Notes: a model not told the origin generated them from the sequence alone. DNA of 64,000 nucleotides from Pseudomonas iridis (GCF_017980685.1 NZ_JACXXO010000006.1:124001-188000), one strand, 5' to 3'; counted from the first letter of the stretch, positions 50,391-59,770 are shown. Numbers and translations are program-made.

Positions 50391-50558
50391 GAGTTAATAG
50401 GAATCTAGCTAGCGCATCTGGTTGGAGTCCTATAGACAAGTAGCTAGTATGTGAAAATCTGAAACTCATCGCTGTTCAGTTAAAAGCTCCAAGCTCACCT
50501 TTAGAAGCTCCTTTGGAAAAAGGTGAATTTTTAAGACGTCCCTCGGGGCGTCTTTTTT
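50391..50558 (+). ncRNA. Candidate metal-regulated small RNA
   Basis: A class B promoter (-10 at 50379-50384) and an intrinsic terminator (50533-50558) bracket about 168 nt without a usable reading frame. The upstream oprD transcript has its own terminator at 50284-50319, so this should be an independent transcript. Internal pairing is possible between AGCTCC/CACCTTT and the AAAAAGGTG near 50515. The 5' end is estimated from the -10 position. Confidence 0.5.
50533..50558 (+). terminator. Terminator of the candidate small RNA
   Basis: AAGACGTCCC, a short loop and GGGGCGTCTTTTTT form a strong rho-independent terminator on the plus strand. Confidence 0.85.
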
Positions 50559-50582
50559 ATGACCGTTAAAACACGAGCATAT

Positions 50583-50632
50583 AAAAAACGCCCGATACCT
50601 CTAAGTATTGAGGTTAATCGAGCGTTATAAAT
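50583..50632 (-). terminator. Terminator of the DUF2790 gene at 50.7-51.0 kb
   Basis: Read on the minus strand, AACGCTCGAT pairs with ATCGGGCGTT, followed by T6, 23 bp after the stop of the minus-strand gene. Confidence 0.65.
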
Positions 50633-50654
50633 CCCTCTGACAGCAGCATAGCTG

Positions 50655-50987
50655 CTAGCCGCCTCGTTTACGACACTCTCCAGCCACAGTGTACCTAATT
50701 GTATTTAGCTGTCCTTTTGAATCTTCATAGGTCATTGCGGCGGGCACCACTGCGCAGACTTTTGCAGGCCGCACCACACTGATAACCTTCACAACATCCA
50801 CCTTCATCCCGTACTCGTATTCTTTCGACACAGGGGCGCTTTTCCCCTGGCTAATTGCATACTGCTCCATGGCTTTAGCATTCGCCACCATCATCTTTTC
50901 AAAGGCTTTGTCTCCTCCCCCTTCCGCCAGTACGAGAGAGGATAACGTCAGAGCTCCAGCGAAAGTAATAATACTCATGAACTTCAT
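50655..50987 (-). CDS. Secreted DUF2790 protein
   Basis: The 110-residue protein has a signal peptide ending SSLVLA, then EGGGDKAFEKMMVANAKAME, and a DUF2790 domain (KEYEYGMKVDVVKVISVVRP, CAVVPAAMTYEDSKGQLNTI, final CRKRGG). It is closely related to those at 30.2 and 62.3 kb. A class B-like operator lies 69 bp upstream, and the promoter region is a diverged copy of that of the next ptrA-like gene. Confidence 0.88.
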   Translation of the reverse strand: MKFMSIITFAGALTLSSLVLAEGGGDKAFEKMMVANAKAMEQYAISQGKSAPVSKEYEYGMKVDVVKVISVVRPAKVCAVVPAAMTYEDSKGQLNTIRYTVAGECRKRGG

Positions 50988-51055
50988 ATTTAGTACCTCA
51001 TATATTAACTGTTACAAGGATATCAATTCGAACATTGCGATGGCGTGGCGGCTAG

Positions 51056-51071
51056 GTTACGAATGTGTAAT
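51056..51071 (-). promoter_or_regulatory. Class B-like operator before the DUF2790 gene
   Basis: On the minus strand it reads ATTACACATTCGTAAC, followed 27 bp later by GTTCGAATTGATATCC, a block shared with the neighbouring gene's promoter. Confidence 0.55.
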
Positions 51072-51082
51072 AAAGCCGTAAA

Positions 51083-51116
51083 AAAAACCGCCGCCGGAAA
51101 CCGGAAGCGGTTTTTT
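51083..51116 (-). terminator. Terminator of the small ptrA-like gene
   Basis: AAAACCGC...GCGGTTTTTT hairpin between the two small minus-strand genes, read on the minus strand after the stop at 51130. Confidence 0.7.
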
Positions 51117-51129
51117 ATACGCAGTACTA

Positions 51130-51327
51130 CTACATTTTACCTGTCTCATCTTTAGCATCACTTGAAACCACGGGAACGCTCTTCCCTTCTCTAGCAACAT
51201 ATGCCTCCATTGCCACATCTCGCGCCGCCATCATTTTTTCGAAGGTTCTGTCCCCCCCACCTTCGGCTAAAGCAACTGAAGAAAGGATTAAAGCACCCGC
51301 AAGAGCGCAGATTTGAGCAATTTTCAT
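51130..51327 (-). CDS. Small exported PtrA-like protein
   Basis: The 65-residue protein has a signal peptide ending SSVALA, followed by EGGGDRTFEKMMAARDVAME and a short tail without cysteine or histidine clusters. Signature and length match Pseudomonas PtrA. A class B operator lies 68 bp upstream. Confidence 0.82.
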   Translation of the reverse strand: MKIAQICALAGALILSSVALAEGGGDRTFEKMMAARDVAMEAYVAREGKSVPVVSSDAKDETGKM

Positions 51328-51394
51328 ACTGACACCTCATATAGTTAACGCTAGTAGGGTATCAATTCGAACCTATCAACACGGTGGCGCCAAG

Positions 51395-51410
51395 ATTACA
51401 GATTCGTTAT
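51395..51410 (-). promoter_or_regulatory. Class B operator before the ptrA-like gene
   Basis: The plus strand reads ATTACAGATTCGTTAT. On the minus strand, ATAACGAATCTGTAAT is followed by CACCGTGTTGATAGG and GTTCGAATTGATACCC, closely matching the RND operon promoter and the neighbouring DUF2790 promoter. Confidence 0.65.
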
Positions 51411-51421
51411 GTAGCTCACAT

Positions 51422-51460
51422 AAAAAAGCCCACTATCGAATCTCGATAGTGGGCTTTTAA
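51422..51460. terminator. Bidirectional terminator after czcA
   Basis: AAAAAAGCCCACTATCGA and TCGATAGTGGGCTTTTAA form a perfect long hairpin with A- and T-runs on its two sides, 11 bp after the czcA stop. Confidence 0.88.
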
Positions 51461-51470
51461 AACTAAAGAA

Positions 51471-54400
51471 TTATACGGCTTCTATTTTATCGTCTTCGTC
51501 TTCGGCTTCTTCCTCGTCTCGGCGGTGCGCCCATTGATAAAGCGCAGGCAATATCAGCAGGGTCAACGCAGTTGAGGATAGGATGCCCCCGATCACCACG
51601 GTAGCCAGGGGTCTCTGGACCTCTGCCCCCGTTCCGGTGGCCAGTGCCATCGGAATAAAGCCAAGAGAGGCCACCAGAGCTGTCATCAACACTGGGCGCA
51701 AACGGGTAAGAGCCCCTTCATTGATTGCGGAACTCAACGAATGTCCTTCCTCCCGAAGATTGCGGATGAACGCAATCATCACCAGACCATTCAGCACCGC
51801 CACGCCCGACAACGCGATGAAACCAACACCTGCCGAGATCGACAGCGGGATGTCTCGGAGCCATAAAGCCATGACTCCCCCCGTCAATGCGAATGGAATA
51901 CCGGTGAACACCAATAGGCCATCCTTGAGGTTGTTGAACATCATGAACAAGAGTGCGAACACCAAGAGCAGGGCCACCGGGACTACAATCTGTAGTCGCT
52001 TGGCAGCGGATTGGAGCTGCTCGAACTGTCCTCCCCAGTTGGTCCAGTAACCGGCCGGGATCTGCACTTCTTTATCAATGGCGCTACTGGCCTCCTGTAC
52101 AAATGAGCCGATATCACGCCCACGCACGTTGGCGCTGACGATCACCAGACGTTTGCCGTTTTCACGACTGACCTGGTTAGGTCCCAACACTAGATCGAGG
52201 CTAGCCACCTCTGAAAGAGCAATAAACCCGATCTGATCGGCATTGGTGTTAAGCAGCGCCGGTACCGGGATTAGCAGTGTGGACAATCCCTCGAGATCCT
52301 TACGCATTGCGTCGGATAAACGCACCACCATGTCGAATCGGCGGTCTCCCTCATACATCGTACCGGCTTGACGACCACCGACCGCCACCGCAATGGTGTC
52401 TTGTACGTCGCCAACGTTCAGTCCGTAACGGGCGGCTTTGTCACGGTCGATGTTGATGGTCAGTACCGGCAGTCCCGACGTTTGCTCGACTTTGACCTCG
52501 GAGGCACCATTGATCTTCTGCATGGACGCGGCAATTTTTGCAGCGGTGCTGTTAAGCACCGCCATGTCATCACCGAAGACCTTGACCGCCACATCACTGC
52601 GCACGCCTGAAATCAGCTCGTTAAAACGCAATTGAATAGGCTGAGAAAGCTCATAGTTGCTTCCGGGCATTCCGGCTGTAGCTTTTTGGATATCAGCTAC
52701 CAACGCCTCTCTGGATTTATTCGGATCAGGCCATTGATTCTTCGGCTTGAGCATCACGTAGCTGTCAGAGATGTTTGGTGGCATTGGGTCTGAGGCAATT
52801 TCTGCTGTACCAGTACGAGCAAACATCCGCTTGACCTCCGGTACCTTTGCTAACACAAGTCTTTCCAGACGTTGCTGCATTTCTACCGATTGCGTCAGGC
52901 TGGTACCTGGTACACGCAGTGCTTGTAACGCGAAATCCCCTTCACTGAGGCTCGGCACAAACTCGCTGCCCATTCGACTGGCGACCACACCGCACACCGC
53001 GATAACGGCTAGTGCTATGGCGAATGCCATTGATCGATGGCCCATGACCCATTCTAGCGCTGGCGCATACACCCGACGGGCGCCACGCATGATGATGTTC
53101 TCTTCTTCCTTGACCTTACCGGTGACGAACATCGCAATCGCCGCCGGGACAAAGGTCACCGACAACAGCATCGCGCCGAGCAAGGCAATCACCACAGTAA
53201 ACGCCATCGGGTGAAACATTTTTCCTTCGACGCCGGTGAGGGCAAAAATCGGTAGGTACACGACCATGATGATCAACTGGCCGAAAATCAGCGGTCGGCG
53301 TGCTTCCTTGGCCGCCGCGAACACTTCGTGAAAGCGTTCGGAGCGGGTGAGGATGCGTCCGTGGTGTTGCTGTGCATGGGCCAGACGACGGATGGCGTTT
53401 TCGACAATGACCACCGCGCCATCAACGATGATGCCAAAGTCCAACGCTCCGAGGCTCATCAGGTTGGCGCTGACCTTGTTGGTGAACATGCCAGTGAATG
53501 TGAATAGCATCGCGAGCGGGATCACCATGGCAGTGATCAGAGCGGCGCGAATGTTGCCAAGGAACAGGAACAGAATCGCGATTACCAGAATCGCACCTTC
53601 AATCAAGTTCTTCTTAACGGTGGCAATCGCCTTGTCCACCAAATTGGTACGGTCATAGACGGTGACTGCCACCACCCCTTTTGGCAGTGAGCGGTTGATT
53701 TGCTCAAGCTTGCTGGCAACGGCCTGGGCCACGGTGCGGCTGTTCTCACCGATCAGCATGAACACTGTGCCGAGCACCACTTCACGACCGTTTTCGGTCG
53801 CGGCCCCCGTGCGCAATTCACGGCCGATGTCCACGGTTGCGACGTTCTTGACGCGGATGGGCGTACCGTCGACGTTGGCCATGACGATATTGGCGATATC
53901 GTCGGTGGTCGCTACTTGGCCGGGTGCGCGAATCAGTAACTGTTCGCCACTGTGTTCGATGTAACCGGCACCGACGTTAGCGTTGTTGCGCTCCAGCGCT
54001 GTAACAAGGTCAGTCAGCGTAAGCTTGTAAGCCGCCAAGCGTTTTGGATCAGGCGCAATCTGGTACTCCTTGGCGAACCCGCCAATGGTATTGATTTCGG
54101 CGACCCCGGGAACATTGCGCAGCTGAGGTTTTATGATCCAGTCTTGGATCACCCTCAGGTCGGTCGGCGTATAGGGGTTGCCGTCCTCCTTGACAGCACC
54201 TTCTTCAGCCTCGACCGTCCACAGGAAAATTTCACCCAGACCGGTTGAGATCGGCCCCATGACGGCTTCCACACCCTCGGGCAGTTGCTCCTTGGCCACC
54301 TGCAACCGTTCGTTGACCAATTGTCGGGCGAAGAACAGGTCAGTGCCTTCCTTGAAGATCACTGTGACTTGCGACAAACCCGAGCGTGACAGCGAGCGAG

Positions 54401-54644
54401 TTTGTTCTAGAGCCGGCAAACCAGCCATTGCAGTTTCGATGGGGAACGTGATGCGCTGCTCGGTTTCCAGTGGTGAAAAACCTGCTGCCCCTGTGTTGAT
54501 TTGCACCTGGACGTTGGTGATATCGGGAACGGCGTCGATCGGCAGCTTCTGGTAGCTGGCTATACCGAGGCCGGCCATGAGGAGAACCGCGAGCAGCACG
54601 ATGATGCGCTGCTCGATGGCAAATTGGATCAGGCGTTCGAACAT
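51471..54644 (-). CDS. czcA: Heavy-metal RND efflux pump, inner-membrane subunit (CzcA family)
   Basis: The 1057-residue transporter has the HME-RND layout of 12 membrane helices and two large periplasmic loops. It starts MFERLIQFAIEQRIIVLLAV. The fourth-helix signature is DFGIIVDGAVVIVEN with the DFGxxxDGxxxxxE charged pattern of divalent-metal exporters (Zn, Co, Cd, Ni). Cu/Ag pumps such as CusA lack this Asp-rich pattern. It is often named cusA when beside copper genes; the motif argues for a divalent substrate. Last gene of the three-gene operon. Confidence 0.92.
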   Translation of the reverse strand: MFERLIQFAIEQRIIVLLAVLLMAGLGIASYQKLPIDAVPDITNVQVQINTGAAGFSPLETEQRITFPIETAMAGLPALEQTRSLSRSGLSQVTVIFKEGTDLFFARQLVNERLQVAKEQLPEGVEAVMGPISTGLGEIFLWTVEAEEGAVKEDGNPYTPTDLRVIQDWIIKPQLRNVPGVAEINTIGGFAKEYQIAPDPKRLAAYKLTLTDLVTALERNNANVGAGYIEHSGEQLLIRAPGQVATTDDIANIVMANVDGTPIRVKNVATVDIGRELRTGAATENGREVVLGTVFMLIGENSRTVAQAVASKLEQINRSLPKGVVAVTVYDRTNLVDKAIATVKKNLIEGAILVIAILFLFLGNIRAALITAMVIPLAMLFTFTGMFTNKVSANLMSLGALDFGIIVDGAVVIVENAIRRLAHAQQHHGRILTRSERFHEVFAAAKEARRPLIFGQLIIMVVYLPIFALTGVEGKMFHPMAFTVVIALLGAMLLSVTFVPAAIAMFVTGKVKEEENIIMRGARRVYAPALEWVMGHRSMAFAIALAVIAVCGVVASRMGSEFVPSLSEGDFALQALRVPGTSLTQSVEMQQRLERLVLAKVPEVKRMFARTGTAEIASDPMPPNISDSYVMLKPKNQWPDPNKSREALVADIQKATAGMPGSNYELSQPIQLRFNELISGVRSDVAVKVFGDDMAVLNSTAAKIAASMQKINGASEVKVEQTSGLPVLTINIDRDKAARYGLNVGDVQDTIAVAVGGRQAGTMYEGDRRFDMVVRLSDAMRKDLEGLSTLLIPVPALLNTNADQIGFIALSEVASLDLVLGPNQVSRENGKRLVIVSANVRGRDIGSFVQEASSAIDKEVQIPAGYWTNWGGQFEQLQSAAKRLQIVVPVALLLVFALLFMMFNNLKDGLLVFTGIPFALTGGVMALWLRDIPLSISAGVGFIALSGVAVLNGLVMIAFIRNLREEGHSLSSAINEGALTRLRPVLMTALVASLGFIPMALATGTGAEVQRPLATVVIGGILSSTALTLLILPALYQWAHRRDEEEAEDEDDKIEAV

Positions 54645-54670
54645 GAGAACCTTCTCGTGGAAGTGGCGGA

Positions 54671-55900
54671 TCAGTGGGCGTGTTCAGCCGAGGCTTTACC
54701 CAGTTCTGATTTCAGAATGAAACTGCCGGCAGCGGCGACTTGAACACCGGGCTCCAGGCCCTCCGTGATCTCGACCAGACCCGCCGAACGGCCACCTGTC
54801 TCCACTGGCTGAGCTTTAAACCCGTCGTCCGTTCGAACGAAAACAGTTTGCTTGTCCTCGACCGTCTGGATAGCCGCTTCTGGTACTGCGACCTTTGTTT
54901 GCCGAGTATCAGTGTCAACCTGCACGGTCACGAATAGCCCGGGACGCCATGCACCTTGTGGATTGGCCAAGGTCACGCGGACCGTGGCTGTACGAGTTTG
55001 CTCGCCCAACAAACTGCCGACATAGGCCACGGTTCCAGTGACTTCGGCATTCAGTTCCGGCGCACTGACCGTGACCGACTTGCCCACCAGTACCTTGTTT
55101 AAATCCTTTGGCGAGACACCAAAGGTCACCCACACACGCGACAAGTCGGAGAGGGTGAAGGCATTAGTGGTTTCGCTGACAACCTCACCGAGGCCCAAGT
55201 GTTTCTCAACGACAACCCCGTCAAACGGCGCACGCAATTCATATCGGTTACCCCCGCTGGTGACCGAGCTGCCACTGAGTACGCTGATTTTTTGTCGAGC
55301 ATTGCTGAGGGCGATTTCGGCTTCTTGCAAAGCCTGGCGGGCTTGCAGGAAATCCTGTTCGGCAGAGATTTTGTCCTGCCATAACTGTCGCTCTCGCTCG
55401 TAGGTAGTACGGGCCAACTCAAGACGACGTTGCGCCGCGGCTTGTTCACTACGCTGATCAGAAATTTGTTGGCTGGCGATCACGGCCAGCAACTGGCCTT
55501 TTTTCACCGGTTGACCAAGATTGACATGGACCGACTCGACGACACCGGGTACGCGGGGCACCACATGCGCAGTGCGGTCTTCATCAAAACGGATTTCTCC
55601 AGGAAAGGGCAATGAAAGGCTAATACTCTGCGCCTTGGCTTCGACCAACTGGATGCCGGCTGAGCTGATCTGCTCTTCGCTCAGAGTCAAGTGACCTTCT
55701 TCCGCTTCGCCTTCGGCGTGTTCGCCCTCGGCCGATTTCTTGCCAGTAGTTTCATCGCCGTGATCGTCATGGCCTTTGCCCTCCTGAGCCTGAGCCTGAG
55801 CTTCGGCTGAGGGCACCGATGGGCTGCCCATCCACAACGAGCCGATGCCTATACCCACCGTCAAGGTCAGTGCAGTGACGAGAATTAGTTTTTTATCCAT
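54671..55900 (-). CDS. czcB: RND efflux membrane-fusion protein (CzcB family)
   Basis: The 409-residue adaptor has an N-terminal membrane anchor and a His/Glu-rich linker (GHDDHGDETTGKKSAEGEHA) that could bind metal. A long alpha-helical hairpin (about residues 150-210), lipoyl-like and beta-barrel domains and a C-terminal tail ending HAH follow. It links the inner-membrane pump to the outer-membrane channel. The start is ATG 55900 behind GGAG; the longer frame to 55933 is unconserved. Confidence 0.92.
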   Translation of the reverse strand: MDKKLILVTALTLTVGIGIGSLWMGSPSVPSAEAQAQAQEGKGHDDHGDETTGKKSAEGEHAEGEAEEGHLTLSEEQISSAGIQLVEAKAQSISLSLPFPGEIRFDEDRTAHVVPRVPGVVESVHVNLGQPVKKGQLLAVIASQQISDQRSEQAAAQRRLELARTTYERERQLWQDKISAEQDFLQARQALQEAEIALSNARQKISVLSGSSVTSGGNRYELRAPFDGVVVEKHLGLGEVVSETTNAFTLSDLSRVWVTFGVSPKDLNKVLVGKSVTVSAPELNAEVTGTVAYVGSLLGEQTRTATVRVTLANPQGAWRPGLFVTVQVDTDTRQTKVAVPEAAIQTVEDKQTVFVRTDDGFKAQPVETGGRSAGLVEITEGLEPGVQVAAAGSFILKSELGKASAEHAH

Positions 55901-55988
55901 GGAAACTCCCTGCGCAGCCCAGTCGGCAGTCACGGATTACCGTGGTATTGCGATGCTGAGCAGCGGTAAAAAAAGCGTTATATGAAAT

Positions 55989-57275
55989 TCACGGAGTACG
56001 AGTGAGAAGGGCGACATCTCCGAAAATTCGCTCGATGCGCACCCAGGCGTCTGTCGCCTCGGCGATAGCCTGGATGTATTGCGTGCGGGCGCTAATCAAG
56101 GTGCGCTGAGCATCGAGTACGTCGAGGAAGTTAAACTTGCCCATTTCGAAACCTCGGGTAGCGGTGTCGACGGCACTTTGCGCGGCAGGCAGGATGGTTT
56201 GATTGAACGACGCGACTTCAGTGTTAGCCGTCATCCACTGATCCAGGGTGGTCTGGATTTCTGTGCGCAGGCGTAACTCACTGGCGTTACGAAGGTCGCG
56301 GGCTTGATCGGTACGGCGGGCAGCGGCTAGTACGTTGCCCTGGTTACGGTTAAACAATGGGATGGGCATAGACAGCCCCACAACATTCACCCGCTCGCGC
56401 TCGCGCTCGTCGTATTGGCTCCCGATACTCACGGTGAGGTCGGGAATTCGCTGAGCCTTCTCCAGGCCAAGGGAGGCTTCCCGCTGATCTATTTGCAGTT
56501 TTGCCAATCGTAGCTCCGCGGTTTCACCTATGCGATTAAGCAGCAGTGACGAATCCGGTACGGTTGGCATCGACCGGCCTGGATCACCCACAGACACGAA
56601 TGCAGGCAAAGGCGCGCCCATGACCTGAGCGAGTCGCTGGTAGGCACTGGCCTCATCCCGCTCAGCCCGCCTCAGCTCCAGACGCACTTCTGATAGCTGA
56701 ACCTCTGCGCGAGTACCTTCAACGGGTGAGGATTTACCACTCTTGATGCGACCTTGAGCTACACGCAAACCGCGCTCGGCGAGCTCAAGTGATTGACGTG
56801 ATAACAGCAGCCTTTGCTGAGCCGTCGAGGAGCTGTAAAACGCCTGAATGACATCGGCACGCAGAACATTGCGTTTGCGTTCCAATTCAATCCCGGCCGC
56901 GTCTTGAGCTCGACTGGCCACCTCGATCCTAGCCCCGCGCTTACCGCCAAGCTCGATCGGCTGGTTGATCATTACCGTCGTAGTGCGCGAGTTTCGCCGA
57001 GTATCTTCAGCCTCCCAGGAAACCTCAGGGTTAGGGATCAACCCTGCCTGCTGTCGCTCTCCCTGAGCAATACCAGTCTCCCATTGAGCGGCCGCCAGAT
57101 CAGGGTTATTGGCAAAAGCAGTTTCAAGCGCCTGATCCATTGTGAGCATTTGAGCGGTCGCCGCAAACAAAGGACTAGTAAAAAGCGCAAGGATCGAAAT
57201 GAGACCTGCTCTTAGCATGGTCTTATGCGTGATTGGGTGAGCAATAAACTTTCTACACCGAAGTAATTCCATCAT
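55989..57275 (-). CDS. czcC: RND efflux outer-membrane channel (CzcC/TolC family)
   Basis: The 428-residue protein is a TolC-like channel with two OEP repeats of long helices and barrel strands (ANNPDLAAAQWETGIAQGER, QAEATDAWVRIERIFGD-like C-terminus). The start is uncertain: ATG 57275 follows AAGGA too closely, while ATG 57218 begins a cleaner signal peptide (LRAGLISILALFTSPLFA) but has no ribosome-binding site. First gene of the czcCBA operon under a class B operator. Confidence 0.9.
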   Translation of the reverse strand: MMELLRCRKFIAHPITHKTMLRAGLISILALFTSPLFAATAQMLTMDQALETAFANNPDLAAAQWETGIAQGERQQAGLIPNPEVSWEAEDTRRNSRTTTVMINQPIELGGKRGARIEVASRAQDAAGIELERKRNVLRADVIQAFYSSSTAQQRLLLSRQSLELAERGLRVAQGRIKSGKSSPVEGTRAEVQLSEVRLELRRAERDEASAYQRLAQVMGAPLPAFVSVGDPGRSMPTVPDSSLLLNRIGETAELRLAKLQIDQREASLGLEKAQRIPDLTVSIGSQYDERERERVNVVGLSMPIPLFNRNQGNVLAAARRTDQARDLRNASELRLRTEIQTTLDQWMTANTEVASFNQTILPAAQSAVDTATRGFEMGKFNFLDVLDAQRTLISARTQYIQAIAEATDAWVRIERIFGDVALLTRTP

Positions 57276-57640
57276 TCCTTAAACCTTTAAAACAAAAAGA
57301 ATTTCCCATGAGGCAAATGTAATTCTCCGCACCTATCAACAAGGTGACTGAAAAATTACAAATACGTTATCCAGCGGAAAAACCTCAATTAATGCATTAG
57401 GATGAAGTCAATAAGTGCTCGCGCCAAGAAACAACCCGAAACAAAAAAGGGGCGCCGAACCTAATACTTTGGGAGGTAAAGGAAACATGACGAACCTTGC
57501 AAAGCTTTAAAAAGACCATATTGCGAATAAAATTAAAGATGTAGCCAGAATCGAAACGTTTATACAGATTAATAATGCCCTTAAACCATGTTTAACGAGC
57601 ATCAAATCATTCCGATACATTTACCAGAGGGTGAAATCCT
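57276..57640. other. Divergent gap between czcC and the first two-component system
   Basis: This 365-bp AT-rich gap has the class B operator at 57355-57370 for czcCBA. At 57487-57510 a tiny frame (MTNLAKL) follows GGGAGG, which may be a leader peptide or the cut start of a lost gene. No other gene seen. Confidence 0.5.
57355..57370 (-). promoter_or_regulatory. Class B operator before czcCBA
   Basis: On the minus strand, GGATAACGTATTTGTAATTT is followed by CAGTCACCTTGTTGATAGG. The block is repeated with few changes at 63919-63956 and 51378-51411. Confidence 0.7.
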
Positions 57641-58315
57641 ATGCGAATCCTTGTGATAGAGGACGAGCTGAAGACTGCTGAGTACTTACATCAAGGCCTG
57701 ACTGAAAGTGGCTATATTGTAGACTGCGCATCGACCGGGGCTGATGGACTCCATCTAGCACGTCAGCAAGCTTATGATCTGGTAATACTAGACGTAAATC
57801 TACCTGAAATTGACGGTTGGGACGTTCTTGAAAATATTCGGCAGACTAGTAGCACTCGGGTAATGATGCTGACTGCAAGAGGGCGTCTGGCAGACAAAAT
57901 CAAAGGATTGGATTTGGGAGCCGATGATTACCTGGTCAAGCCATTTGAATTCCCTGAGTTGCTTGCAAGAGTACGCACTTTAATGCGTCGCAGCGAACAT
58001 ATTCCAGTTCCGGAGGTATTAAAAGTCGCTGACCTTGAACTTGATCAAGGCAGACATCGCGCATTCCGCGGAAAGCAACGCATAGATCTGACGACAAAGG
58101 AGTTCGCGCTGCTTCATCTGTTGATGCGTCAATCAGGAGAGGTGTTATCTCGCACTCAAATTATCTCTTTAGTGTGGGATATGAACTTTGACTGCGACAC
58201 AAACGTTGTCGAAGTTTCGATACGAAGATTGAGAGCAAAAATAGATGATCCATTTGAAACAAAATTAATACATACCCTTCGTGGCGTAGGCTATGTATTG
58301 GAGGCGAGGAAATGA
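57641..58315 (+). CDS. OmpR-family response regulator (metal two-component system 1)
   Basis: The 224-residue regulator has a receiver domain with D51 (DLVILDVNLPEIDGWD), Thr and Lys at the usual sites (LTARGR, YLVKPF), and a winged-helix domain ([15 protein letters not shown]). It is the CzcR/CopR/IrlR type. It overlaps its kinase by ATGA. Protein sequence is very close to the regulator at 60.2 kb, but the codons are more AT-rich. Likely controls class B promoters. Confidence 0.9.
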   Translation: MRILVIEDELKTAEYLHQGLTESGYIVDCASTGADGLHLARQQAYDLVILDVNLPEIDGWDVLENIRQTSSTRVMMLTARGRLADKIKGLDLGADDYLVKPFEFPELLARVRTLMRRSEHIPVPEVLKVADLELDQGRHRAFRGKQRIDLTTKEFALLHLLMRQSGEVLSRTQIISLVWDMNFDCDTNVVEVSIRRLRAKIDDPFETKLIHTLRGVGYVLEARK

Positions 58316-59739
58316 AACCGGTCAGCCTATCGATGCGGCTGGGGTTGACAGTTAGCATTATGGGAGCGGTACTAGTAGTGCTTTTAGCGATACTAGCTTT
58401 TTTAGCGCTTACTCACGAACTTGATTCGCGCGCAAAAAATAGCTTAGAGAAGAAGATGAGTCAGATTGAGCACAGTCTACTGATGGATATTAGTACCCGC
58501 GACATGAGTTTAAAACCACACGTGCTATTAGATCAAGTGCTGGGACACGACAATCTTAACCTGACCATCTTTGATGATGACAACATGAGTGAACCTCTGC
58601 TGAGTTTTGGAGCAGATATACCTGAAGTATCTACGAATCAAGCCGGAACAGCCGCCAGTAATAAGCTGTCGTACTATTCCCCAGCCGAAGAGTCCGGAAT
58701 CCACATCCTCACCGCCTCTAAGCTCATGAAATTAAAGGATGGTGAGTTCGTATCGGTCCTACTGTCTATTGATCGCTCGAATGATGAAACGCTATTGAGC
58801 GCCTACCTGAGTTCGACCATTGTAGCGGTTCCACTGTTGCTGATTCTGATTGGTATCAGCGCCTGGGCTATTGTGCAACGTGGCTTATCCCCCCTTCGGG
58901 AATTCCGGAAAGTTGCAGCAATGGTGTCGGCCCAGGATTTAAGTCATCGACTCTCAGTTGTCAAGATGCCCCAAGAACTCAGTGAGCTTGCTCACGGTAT
59001 AAACTTCATGCTGCACCGTCTTGACGGCGGAGTTCAACAACTATCGCAATTCTCTGATGACTTGGCGCATGAGCTGCGGTCACCGATTACGAACCTTATG
59101 GGGAAAGCTCAGGTAACACTTTCTCGAGAACGCCCGGCAAAAGAGTACAAGGCTGTTTTAGAGTCATGCACCGAGGAACTAGGACGAGTCACCAGAATTG
59201 TTTCAGACATGCTTTTCTTGGCCCAAGTTAGTCATCCGGCCGCACTCGTGCCGTTTGAAAGCATTTTACTAGAGGATGAAGCCCTAAAAGTCATCGACCT
59301 TTTTTCGCTATCGGCTGAGGAAAAGAGCGTTGGTATAACTGTCAGCGGATGGGGTAAAGTTTTAGGTGATCGGCTCATGATTCAACGGGCTATTTCCAAT
59401 CTTTTATCAAATGCCATTCGTCACTGCCCAGCAGGGCAGTCCATTGCTATAGCGATTGAAACGCAATCTGAAAAAGTCTCCCTATCAATAAGCAATCCTG
59501 GGGTAGGAATTGAGCACCAGCACTTGTTTCACATTTTCGATCGCTTCTATCGTGTGGATAACAGTCGCTCACGAGCTGAAGGTGGTACTGGATTAGGGTT
59601 GGCCATTGTCCGATCCATCATGAGCCTGCACCAGGGAATGGCAGAGGTCCAAAGTATGCCGGGCCATCTGACAGTTTTTCAACTTACATTTCCAAAATAT
59701 AATGCACAAAGCAACTTAAAAGCCCAAAAACAAAAGTAG
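58312..59739 (+). CDS. Heavy-metal sensor histidine kinase 1
   Basis: The 475-residue kinase has two membrane helices flanking a periplasmic domain (about residues 35-165), a HAMP domain, H253 in the H-box ([17 protein letters not shown]), and the N, G1 and G2 boxes ([32 protein letters not shown]). It belongs to the CzcS/CopS/IrlS heavy-metal family. Compared with the kinase at 60.9 kb, the transmitter is nearly the same and the sensor domain less so. Confidence 0.9.
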   Translation: MKPVSLSMRLGLTVSIMGAVLVVLLAILAFLALTHELDSRAKNSLEKKMSQIEHSLLMDISTRDMSLKPHVLLDQVLGHDNLNLTIFDDDNMSEPLLSFGADIPEVSTNQAGTAASNKLSYYSPAEESGIHILTASKLMKLKDGEFVSVLLSIDRSNDETLLSAYLSSTIVAVPLLLILIGISAWAIVQRGLSPLREFRKVAAMVSAQDLSHRLSVVKMPQELSELAHGINFMLHRLDGGVQQLSQFSDDLAHELRSPITNLMGKAQVTLSRERPAKEYKAVLESCTEELGRVTRIVSDMLFLAQVSHPAALVPFESILLEDEALKVIDLFSLSAEEKSVGITVSGWGKVLGDRLMIQRAISNLLSNAIRHCPAGQSIAIAIETQSEKVSLSISNPGVGIEHQHLFHIFDRFYRVDNSRSRAEGGTGLGLAIVRSIMSLHQGMAEVQSMPGHLTVFQLTFPKYNAQSNLKAQKQK

Positions 59740-59770
59740 TGATTTTAGTAAAGCCGTAACTAAAATCACG
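59740..59770 (+). terminator. Hairpin after sensor kinase 1
   Basis: GTGATTTTAGT, loop of nine bases and ACTAAAATCAC form an 11-bp perfect stem starting one base after the stop. It lacks a T-run, so termination efficiency is uncertain. Confidence 0.5.
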
